Shown here: positions 35,001 through 44,694 of the stretch, one piece after another
Position numbering within the stretch: the stretch's first letter is position 1
Layout of the letters: each line of letters begins with the position of its first letter
Origin: Utricularia gibba
Lineage: Eukaryota; Streptophyta; Magnoliopsida; Lamiales; Lentibulariaceae
Direction: 5' to 3'
Length of the DNA: 64,000 nt
Assembly: GCA_002189035.1 (NCBI GenBank)
Contig: NEEC01000008.1
Coordinates: 2,480,001 to 2,544,000 of the forward strand
The notes under the pieces: model-generated
The model's input: the letters and a program-made list of their open reading frames with translations, nothing else
Told to the model about the DNA's origin: nothing
Databases searched by the model: none
Program-made: the position numbers and the translations under genes

Positions 35001-37757
35001 ATCTTCAAGGCCCTAGATGAAGGTCCAGAATTTTCTTCCAATGATCAGATCGATAATGACAAGAGTCTGGTTGCTCACATTCTTGGAATCATTGAAGATA
35101 TGAAATTCTCCCTTTTGAAACATGAGGATGATAAGCAACTTTCACTTGTTGAGAATTCTGTTCTTTTGGCACTAATTGAGCAGTTGGAGTCGAAAGGGAT
35201 TAACGTTGAGTTGCAGAAGAAGCTCATGGAAAAGGAACTCACGAGCTTGAGTAATAAAATTTCTAAGTTGGAACAAGACAAAGAGAAACTCCTGGAGTTA
35301 ATCAACAGGCTCAAGTCTGAAATGAGTGAGAGTCATTGGCGTGCAGCTATACTTGAGGCTGAAACCGACAGTCTGCGCATCAAGCACGAAGGAGTGCTAA
35401 AGGGTCACCGGGAACTGGAGGAACGAAACTCGTTGCTTATTCAGGATAACAGAAGTTTGATGGACAAGTTCACTGATCTAGAGAATAAGAAATTCTTGGC
35501 CGATCAGTTTATTGATGAAGCAATCCTGGAACATTTAACTGCTGTTAACCAATCAACCATTTTCAAGAGTCTTGCAAGCAACAAAACTGGAGAAATGAGA
35601 ATGATTCTCCAAGAGCTGGAGAATGAACGGAAGATCAATTCTGATCTCAAAATGAACATTGGTATCTTGGCGGAGGAGTTAAAGTCGCAGAAATCTGAAA
35701 CTTTGCATCTCAGAGACACTGTTTGGAAACTGAATCAAGAGATGCAGAGGATGAGAGAGTACAATGTGCAGATGATGAAGGATGCTCAAAGTGGTGAGGA
35801 AAGATTTCTTCAAGAGGTGCAGAAACGCTTGGGTGCAGAAATGAAGCTGGAAACTGCTGAAAGGTTGAACTCACAGTTGTGCCAAACGGTTGATGGGTTG
35901 AAGCTTAATGTTCAGGAATCTCTTCATGTCAGAGAAACTCTGGAAAACAACATAAGCCATCTTGGAGAAAGTATTTGCAGATTCAAGGAGAAAATTGAGG
36001 GTCTTCACACAGCCAAGAAAGAACTGGAGTCTGAACTTTGTAGACTTCGTGAAGAAATAAATCAAAAGACAAGTAGAGAGCAAAGTCTGATTTTGGAACT
36101 CCAGGATAAGAACAATAAGCTCCAAATCTTGGAGGTGGAAATCACCGCATTTTATTTTGAGTTTCAGACGTCTGCAATCAGGGATATTCTGTACAAGAAT
36201 AAGGTACAGGAGCTCTCAGGGGCGTATAATGATCTCTGGAAAGAAAATTCATCCAAAGCATCAGAGATTGAACAAATGAAATGCAATCTTCGTTTGCTGG
36301 AAGGCAAAGTTATTGAGCTGAAATCCCAGAAGCTTGCTGCTCAATCTCCATTTGTCATGAGCCTAAAGGATGATGTTAGATCACACCTTGGGGAGAATAA
36401 TCTAAGTCATCATTCAAAACTTAAACCGTATTATAATCAGGAGCCAGAGGTAATTCAAATTTTCTGCATATTGAATCTTTCCACATAATGTTTATGATGT
36501 GCTGCTTCATTACTGTATGTTCTGCTCAAAAAAAAAAATTATGGAGTGGTCAGTTGGTGTCCAGAACAGAACTGAACACTCCATTCACTTCCTTCTCTTA
36601 ATTGGATTTTCATGCCTTCATGTACTTTACAGCTTTTGGAACCTGCTTGTGGTGCTGGTGCAAGTATCTCTGAAATGCTAGAGGAAGAGCCTCTTCTGGG
36701 AATGCCGACCATGAACACAAGAACTAAATCAGCCGGAAGGATGGGGGAAGAAGTCAACAAGCCTGGTTCAAGAAAATCATGCTATGTCGGTAGACAAGAA
36801 CACCTGTCCAATGAGATTGAGCATTTGAAGCATCGCCGGTTCTTGGGTCGAGGCAAACAGGAGCACAGCAGAAGAAAAGAGCTTGGGAGTGATCTTGATT
36901 CCCCTAAGCTGCATAGAATAAAAACCAAACCATCCGCCATTCGAGAAGGAATGCGAATGAAGGATATTCCTCTTGATCAGGTGTCTGATGGGAAGAGAAT
37001 TCATCACCGAGCAGATGATCAAATGCTGGAGCTATGGGAGACAGCTGACGATAGCAGGAAAGAGATTACAATTGCAGAGTCCCTTCGTATGTCATATAGA
37101 ATGTCTGAAAGGGATATAGACTTGGAGATCAACCACGAGCCTCCTTCAACTGATTCAGACTTGGAGAAGGAGCTGAGCTTGGACAGGATGCTATCCACAA
37201 GACTCATAGAACCGGCCAAAGAAATGAACTCAAGAAGGATTCTGGAACGACTTGCATTGGATGCAAAGAGGCTTGAAAATCTTCAGATCACAGTGGATCA
37301 CCTGAGAATGAAACTTGGGACATGCAAGAAGACTAAAAGCTCCAGAAACGTCGATTTCGATACCGTCCAAGAACAGTTACAAGAAGCCGAAGAAACCATT
37401 CAAAAGCTTCTGGATTTGAATGACAATCTGGTGAAGAACATTGAAGGTTGTCCCTCTCCAGTTGACACAGTGTTATCCGATGCAATGACGATGCACAGAA
37501 GGCGCGTGACAGAACAAGCGAGAAAAGGGTCTGAAAGAATTGGAAGGCTGCAGCTAGAGCTTCAGAAGATCCAGTACATACTTCTGAAGATGGAGGAGGA
37601 GAAGAAGAACAAGGCTAGAAGCAAGTTTTTCAGGAACAGAAGCATCATTCTGAGGGACTTCATCTACAGTGGACGCAAGAACAGTGGCAAGAGGAAGAAG
37701 AGCCTTGTTTGTGGATGCTTTAGGCCTTCAACCAGTAGAAGTGGACGTCTAGGATGA
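32076..37757 (+). CDS. NET1: NETWORKED1-type actin-binding protein
   Basis: NET proteins are plant-specific and bind F-actin through an N-terminal NAB (KIP1-like) domain, linking filaments to membranes; NET1A sits at plasma membrane and plasmodesmata. Three exons fit and keep phase: 32076-32178, 32251-36449 and 36633-37757, giving 1,808 residues, close to the family's usual length. The NAB domain occupies roughly residues 10-95 and shows [19 protein letters not shown], then [20 protein letters not shown] and [15 protein letters not shown]-like sequence. Residues from about 185 to 1430 are almost continuous coiled coil rich in Glu, Lys and Leu. The C-terminal exon has [20 protein letters not shown]-like charged sequence and ends in a basic tail with VCGCFRPS. 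The first exon carries the W-rich start of NAB; a start at 32196 would lose it. Confidence 0.95.
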
Positions 37758-38590
37758 TTCCACCACCACCACCACCACCCCTGTACCTGGTATGCTTGAA
37801 TAGTATTTGTGTGCATCATGGTCCTACAACCACCCTCACTTTCTTCTCTAAGCTAATGGATGCTGTATTCTGAACTACTAGAGACACTTCTTATGTGATC
37901 ATTTGGTTGACTGAATATCCCATCCACCTGATTATCACTTCCATGAAGACACAGGAAATGAGGAGCAATAGCAATAGTACAACACAGTAACTTTATTTCT
38001 TGGCACAACAGTTACTTTGCTTGTCGTAATTGTACTCTCCAAACACTCTGCATCTCATTCTCTAGAGTCATTTGAATATGCAGTAGCAGACAACACCCCA
38101 ACCCAGAAGTCTTCTGGTTGCGCCCATTGGATGATCAAAGTCATGCATACTGTTAGGTGGTCCTTTTCATGGAGGGGGGCACCCTCTCCATTGATCAAAG
38201 AACCAATCTCCTTCTACATAGTTATAGATAATAACTATAAAAAAGTAAAAATGGCTTCCTTTATAAAGATATTTGATTATAATTATTAAATTTGAATAAT
38301 ATTTATCTTACATAGTTTTGTAGAATATTTAATAAATTAGTTTAGACAATTAATAAATTATTTCTTTAATTTCAAATAATTGAAAGTGTGATATATGAAA
38401 TTACCTTTATAACTCTCTTGATTTTTAATGATATTATTTATATAAGATAGATACCTACTCCCAAATATTTCTATTAATTCCGTTGAAAACATAAATATCA
38501 TTACATCATCATTTATTTGCATTTGATCAAAGAATGACAACTTGTTTCATTTTCTAAAAAATTGGAAATAATGGAATCAAATCCATCAGA

Positions 38591-38623
<33 letters not shown>

Positions 38624-39096
38624 GTGATTATTATATTCAAGTTTGGTGGAATTAAAACACACACGATATTGGGTTGTGAAGGTGGTTGCACGTGAACCAG
38701 ATTCGTTCAACCACTCAAATCAATCAGGAGGTATTACACTATAAAGTTATAAAATTAACCACCTTTTTTTTTTTGCATATTTTTAGATCAATTATATATA
38801 TATATATACGATAATTATTTTTCTCATATATTAAAAATAGTACAATTATTTTTCTAATTTATCCCGTATTAAATCATATTCGGGTATTATTATTATTATT
38901 ATTAATTGGAAAATGCATTTCAATGATGCAAACAAAGATTTCGAGGGGTGGATTGTATTTTGTACATGGGGTTTCAATAATAATAAAATGATAATTGTAG
39001 AAGGTGACTCATTAATTACTTCCCATGTGAAATTGATTACGAGTAGTAGCATACCAATGCACCTGCTTGTGACCTGTGTCCTATCGCGGCGGCGGA
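37758..39096. other. Convergent spacer between the NET1 and LRX-like genes
   Basis: A (CAC)n run at 37761-37779 lies directly after the NET1 stop in its 3' untranslated region. The remainder is AT-rich, with two ATT microsatellites, a T run near 38765 and a TA run near 38793-38809. No gene is seen. Confidence 0.55.
38591..38623. repeat. (ATT)11 microsatellite
   Basis: Eleven uninterrupted ATT units are present. A second ATT run of about 20 bases lies at 38885-38904. Confidence 0.9.
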
Positions 39097-40171
39097 TCAG
39101 CCGGAGCCGAAGCAGTTCGCCGGATGTAGATAAAAATGTGTGCATTCTTCGAGGGAGCGCTGATTCGTCCCCCGAAAGGGATGCAATTCTGCTCCCCGTT
39201 GCTGGATTTCAGCCGCTGGCAGGAAGGCGGCGCCGCAATGTAGTAGTTGTAAGAGTAGGTGAAATTTTCTAATCGCGGGAGGGAGCATATCTCCGGTGGG
39301 ATCTTCCCGGAGAAGAAGTTGTGGGCGACGTTGAGCTGCTCCAGGCTGACCATATTCGCGATTGATTCCGGTAAGCAGCCGGCGAGTCGGTTGAATCCGA
39401 CGTCGAAAACGGTGAGGTTCTTCAGGCACCCGATCTCGTAGGGCAAGCACCCGCTTAGGCCGGTGTTCAGCAGAACAATCTCGTTCAGGGTGTTCGCCAT
39501 TAGCCCGATCCCCGGCGGCAGGCACCCACCCAGATTGTTGTTCGCCGCCACCAACACCGATACCGGGGAATTCCCCAAATTTTTGGGCAGCGGGAAGCAG
39601 AATTCGTTGTTGTTGATGAACAGAGCGTCCAATTGAAGTTCGAAAACCTCAGCCGGAACCTCTCCAGTGAATTTATTGAACCGGATATCGAGATACTTCA
39701 AAGACGGGAGTTGTAGAACCACCGATGGGAACCTGCCGGAGAAGAGATTGTTACTGATATCAAGCTCGAATAGAAGGTTAAGACCACAGAACGCATCCGG
39801 CAGGCAACCCTGAAACCGATTTGAGTTCAAGTGAAAGAGAGCAAGATCAGTGAGCTTCCCAAGCTCCTCCGGCAATGTCCCCGCCACATTCGCATGGTTC
39901 AAGTCAACTCCCGCGACAGTGACAACCTCAGGATCGTCCGGCGCGGGGCGCAGAAGACCCCGTTGTAGCTGCAGACATCCGGGCCGCACCAGTTGGCCGT
40001 GAAACCGTTGGGATCGTCGGTAATTGCCTCCTTCCAAGCTTGAAGAGCCAGGAAAGCATCATACAGCCTGGGATTTGCAAATGAATCCGGTGAATAATCC
40101 GATTGGTTCAGAGCCCGAGTGACGCAGAGGAAGAATAACAACAGAAAGCGGGCAGGAGTAAAGCCCACCAT
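39097..40171 (-). CDS. LRX-like leucine-rich-repeat cell-wall protein without an extensin tail, with two apparent frameshifts
   Basis: The gene encodes a secreted LRR protein related to the N-terminal half of leucine-rich repeat extensins, like Arabidopsis At4g06744. From ATG at 40171 a signal peptide (FTPARFLLLFFLCVTRAL) is followed by ANPRLYDAFLALQAWKEAIT, then WCGPDVCSYNGVFCAP, the classic LRX N-terminal cap. The next residues APDDPEVVTVAGVDLNHA lie in another frame; the break is at the G run 39945-39948. About ten LRRs follow (LFELDISNNLFSGRFP, LSGCLPYEIGCL, LAGCLPESIANM). A second break at the C run 39169-39173 leads into NQRSLEECTHFYLHPANCF, the family's cysteine-containing end, with stop at 39097. 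With one base added at each run the gene would encode about 358 residues. It could be a pseudogene, but the otherwise intact sequence argues for miscounted runs. Confidence 0.85.
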
Positions 40172-42272
40172 CGCCAGACAATGACCTGCGCTTCATCAGA
40201 GTTCTCAGCCAGTTACTATTTAAGAGCCCCGGGAACCCAAGAAAAAGCCATAGCTTCCTTGTGATAATAATATAGTATTAAAGATTGCGCAACTTGCTGT
40301 TGGATCGCCTCTTCCAAATGCATGTGAAGTTAGACAAGGAGGAGGCCAGGGATACCCTGATCATACCCTGATCATACCACTATATCCTTTACACGAGTCA
40401 CCGCTTCCCCGCCGGCCGGCCGGCCAGAGTCGTCCCTATTCCAACCACAACCACAAACACAACGGAGTAATTTTGAAAAATACCCACTTACTGTGTGATA
40501 AAATTACACAATCATATCCACGATATTTCAAGGGTGTATTAGAAATCTTACCACATTTGTGTGTGAGAAAACTACTCATCTTTAATATAATTTTTTTAAC
40601 GAGTATATATAAAAGAGTATTAAGATGATCAAATTTGTAAATAATCACAATGGAATGATGGAGTTAGGATCCACCACTGCGTTCGCCAAACGTTGGATCG
40701 GATTTTCAATTATTAAATGAATTTTTAGTGCTTTAAAAAAATAAAATCTTGTACATGTAGTAGTTGATGTGGTGTATTGGTGTGATAGGTGAGTGTGTGT
40801 GTGTAATGGTGAAGTCTGCTTGTGCGGTGGCATCCCAACCCAATCCAACCATCTCATCCAAAATTTGAATGTCACAACTCCAACACATGACATCTAACTT
40901 TTTAGAATTAATTTTAATTTTTTTTAAAAAAAATCGTTTTTTTTTATAATAAAATTATTTATAACATATTTTTTCAAAAACATAATTTATTCCTAATAAA
41001 TTAAAAAAATGAGTAATAAATATATTTGAATTATTTGTATTTATTTATATGATTACAATTAAATTGTTATCAATAGTTATATTTTTATAAATGTATGATA
41101 ACAAAACCCACATGAAATAATATTTTTAATAAAAATGAATGAGGAGGAGGTTATGTTACAAAAAGCACATGTGGGTAAGAGAATATATAACCTATGAAAT
41201 ACAATAAAGTTTTCAACGCACGCGTAATTGAAATATGATATAGTTTTCAAGGTAAACGTATTTGGAATTGTCAACATAATTATCAGATACATTATAATTG
41301 TGATCAAATAGAAAGAACAAGGAGTAGTTTATAATCCGTTCCTGGGCTTACCCTCCCAATTCAAATGGCATATTCTTCTACTCCAATAATTGAGGAATAA
41401 GATGTCTTGGTACGACCGACCAACCTTTTGAATTTCATAATCTCTGTCCGTTCACACATTCAATTGAACCTTATCTCTTTGTGGAAAAAACGTTTCAAAT
41501 ATGATTTTATTATCAATACGAATGATTTTTATTTTAAATAAACTTCATAAGAGATGCAAAATTAAATAAAGTCTAAATCTTTAAAGAAAGCAATGTGGTA
41601 ATTAAATTTCAGTCCTAGGCTCTTAGAAATGTATTAAAAAAGTGGACATTCTTCTTTGAGTATATGATAAAAGTGGATATCGTATGTGTAAATAATTTAT
41701 CATAGTACATGAGAAAGAAAGACATAATCTTTTTTCTAATTGGTTTGATTCTTAGAGTTGGAGGGATATATTAGAAAAGTGACCACCCTTTTTAGAGTGT
41801 ATGAAAAAATATGTATATAAAAAAAACTAATCATAGCATATGAGAGATAAAAATAAAATGACTACTTTGGTAATGATTTAAAGTTGAAGAGTCAACTTGT
41901 GTAGTTTTACATAACTATGAATATCAAGTTTTTTATTTTACTTTTTAAAAAATACTCGTTGAAATACTTGTAGTAAATCGGAAATTGTGACATGTTAGAT
42001 ATAAGAAGCGTTTCATTAAATTTTTTGATTTTTTTTGACACAAAGTAGTGATTGTTTGACAAGCTTGCTCGAGTTAGCCTCTGGAACAAGTTGAACAACT
42101 GCGGCTAGAAGGAATTTCATTTCAGTATGTATTGCAGTGGCGTTTGAGAGCCTTAGAAACCCAATCCTGCTTGAATTTGTGATTTGCTACAGCATGTTTT
42201 CTGGTGGAGTGAGGACTGTATTTGAACCAGGAACGTACAACACATTCTAAATGATCAAAGTGGGGGTGACTC
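40172..42272. other. AT-rich spacer upstream of the LRX-like gene
   Basis: The first 50 bases include a TATA-like TTAAATAG (on the minus strand, near 40218) that could serve the LRX-like gene. A GC-rich patch of repeated CCGG units is at about 40410-40428. Two decayed, similar AT-rich stretches lie near 41630-41725 and 41765-41855. No gene is seen. Confidence 0.45.
40352..40378. repeat. Short tandem repeat with an 11-base unit
   Basis: The unit ataccctgatc is present twice in full, with a third partial copy (atacc). It lies about 180 bases upstream of the LRX-like start codon. Confidence 0.85.
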
Positions 42273-42918
42273 CTACCTTTTCCAGGATGAGTGCTCAGTA
42301 GGTTGAGCCATTTGGATGCTAAAAAAGGCTTCTGAAATGTTCATCAAGTTGATCATCTCTGAGTTGGCAATGGCTTGTAGGGTGCTGTCTCCTTGAGAAG
42401 AGATGCGCAAGTCAACTAAACTCCAGGTAACTACCATCCAAAGTCCTCCAGGTTTTTTCCCACTGCAGCTGCTAATAAAGTGTGTGGTGGGATCCTTCAT
42501 GTGCTTATAGCGACCATTTCCTGGTTCCAGTATCACAATCAGCGGGCTCGTGTCCAGTCTTTTTACATTTACTGCAGTAGTTGACTTCCTCCTACTCTGG
42601 TTTCCCATCTGAAGTAACTTCTTGCTTATTTCCCCTTTTACAGCAAGTGCACGCTGTTCTGCTCCTGTTTTTCCCAGTTCCCCTCCAAGTTGAAGCAGGG
42701 GCTGGTCAAAAGTGGGTGGCGGATCCATCACAAGAATATGATTCCTTCAGACCATGAAGAAAAACCCCCATGGCGTATTCGAGCTTTTGCACCAGAACCG
42801 TCTGCAATGCACATGTTGCACAGGAGCTGAACAAAGCATCAAACAAGGCATGAGATTGAGCAAATTTGGTGCAGATCACAAACCAGAGACACGCTATCTG
42901 CCCACAGTGTTTCTCCAA
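42273..42918 (-). other. Unrecognised protein-like region, possible exons or gene remnant
   Basis: Two minus-strand frames, 42918-42706 (LEKHCGQIACLWFVICTKFA) and 42731-42273 (PLLQLGGELGKTGAEQRALA, LDTSPLIVILEPGNGRYKH), are less AT-rich than their surroundings. A possible acceptor (CCACTTTTGACCAG, about 42703) would open the second block, and a good donor (GGAAAAG|GTAGGAG) sits at its end near 42275. The composition looks like coding sequence, but I recognise no family and see no convincing start or terminal exon. It may be part of a decayed gene. Confidence 0.3.
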
Positions 42919-44245
42919 AGACTCCCAAAGGCATGTGAGTGTTGAAATTCAATATTAAATGGTTGGACGAACATATGTCAAGTTCAATACATAATAAACA
43001 TAAATTATAATAAAAAAAATTAGATTTAACCAATTATTTATAATCTGTAATTTATTATATACTAAACTATTCCACTTTTATTTTTCGATATGGTATTATA
43101 TATTCTAACAACGATCAATTGTCATACATGTAGAATCAGAAACAAGATCAATTGAAGTTGAGTTATAATTGTATATCTTTTTTTTTAGAATATAAATTGT
43201 TCGTATTTAATATAAAATTATTTTCGAACCGATTTTATAAAGTCAATCTTAAACTATCTACTAAACACAACCTTAAAATTTATAACATCTAGGTAGAATA
43301 CTATATTATTTTATATGTAAAAAAACAATATATGAATACGAAATTATTTAATTGTTCTGATAATAAATTTCCAAAAAGCTGCTTTAAATCCCACAAAATT
43401 ATTTTTTTCTCCGAGACACGGATGGAGAAAAGCAAGCAGTACTCACTCGCAGTTATGAGTACTGTGCTCCAGCTGGTTTTTTTTTTCTTTTTTCCGATGT
43501 GGGTTTCCGACTGTCAGTTCCGGTGGTTGAGGCTCCATTCCTCTTACTTATTTCAAACCTCGCCCACCGGCCACCGAGCCGAGCCGAGCCATCCCCAGCA
43601 TGTGTTAGCCTGTCTGGGTTGGTTGTATCCCAAGCTGACACCTGTATGTATATATGGGTGACATTAACACCCAACTCCCTCGTATTATATTAAATAATAA
43701 AATTACTCAATGTTACAATGATTAGATTGTACATTATTATCATTTTCGTTATTTATTTAATCCATGAAATAAATAAAATATAGTTTAGAATATTTATGCT
43801 AAAAACCCTATTGAATTTATCAATCAGCTGCCTTTACAAACTGTAAAAAACGGTAATTTGAAACAACTTGTCCAATTGTTTGCGGTTAAAAAAAAAGTTA
43901 CCTTCAAATTGGGTATGTCGAAAGGGGACAAGTACTACAAGCTCATTAATATATAGTTCATAAAAGAACAAAGGAAAAAATAAAAGTAAAAATAAAAAAA
44001 AAACACGAAATTACATTCCCAAGGGAAGCACACTACACTCCACTCCGAGTGAAGAAGAACACTGAAAAGATAAGCTGCTGCTGCTGCTGCTGCAGCTAAA
44101 AGCTATGCGGGAAAAAAGAAGAAAAAAACTGTGACAGATTCCAGGGTATTTACATACACTCAATCAAAATCCAAAATGGGCTGTGTATGCAAATTGCTAA
44201 GGAGAAAAAAACTATACGGGGACATGATTTTTGTTTTGTTTTTTT
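42919..44245. other. AT-rich spacer, probable 3' untranslated region of the EPFL gene at the right end
   Basis: Positions 42950-43440 and 43690-44030 are very AT-rich. A (CTG)n patch at 44074-44092 probably lies in the 3' untranslated region of the EPFL gene. Overlapping ORFs at 43332-43693 are chance readings. Confidence 0.5.
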
Positions 44246-44624
44246 CTAAGGAATGAAGAGCTTATCTCCACACTTGCATCTCCAGGCCTCTGGATAGTAC
44301 TCTAGGGGCATACTCATACCGGGCTGAATCGGCACGTGTACTGCGCCGCAGGGATAGCAGCGGCCACATTTGGATCTGCAGGACGGCGGCCACGACCCCA
44401 GAGCGCTAATCTTCTCCTTGGCAATCCCCAGTCTCCGGACTCCTAAACCTAACACCAAAAGCACAAGAGTAATGGGGAGTCGCGGAATGATAGGGAGTGG
44501 TATGCGAATCTGAGTGCCACTTACTGATCTGGGCGAAGCCTAGAGCTGAAACGGAGGGGCGGAGGAGGAGAAGGAAAAGAAGAAATCCGAGTGCGGGGAG
44601 GGGGGGGGAGGCGGCGGCGCACAT
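44246..44624 (-). CDS. EPFL4: EPFL4/5-type secreted cysteine-rich peptide hormone
   Basis: EPFL4/EPFL5/EPFL6 peptides are secreted ligands of ERECTA-family receptors and control stem elongation and organ growth. Two exons (44624-44525 and 44442-44246) join in phase and encode 98 residues. The N-terminus is a signal peptide rich in Leu (ALGFLLFLLLLRPSVSA). The mature end has LGSWPPSCRSKCGRCYPCG, then VHVPIQPGMSMPLEYYPEAW and RCKCGDKLFIP. Six cysteines are present in the EPF pattern. The short loop between the fourth and fifth cysteines and LEYYPEAWRCKCG place it with EPFL4/5/6. The start depends on a run of nine G (44600-44608): an ATG four bases further upstream opens a different frame. The choice among EPFL4, 5 and 6 is tentative. 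Confidence 0.9.
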
Positions 44625-44642
44625 CCATCGAACAAAACGGTG

Positions 44643-44694
44643 GAAGAGAAGAAGAAGAAGAAGAAGAAGAAAAAGAAGAAGAAGAAGAAGAAGG
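44643..44694. repeat. (GAA)n tract in the EPFL leader
   Basis: About 50 bases consist of GAA/AAG units, read as CTT/TTC repeats in the EPFL mRNA sense. They end about 20 bases upstream of the start codon. CT-rich leaders are common near plant transcription starts. Confidence 0.85.
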
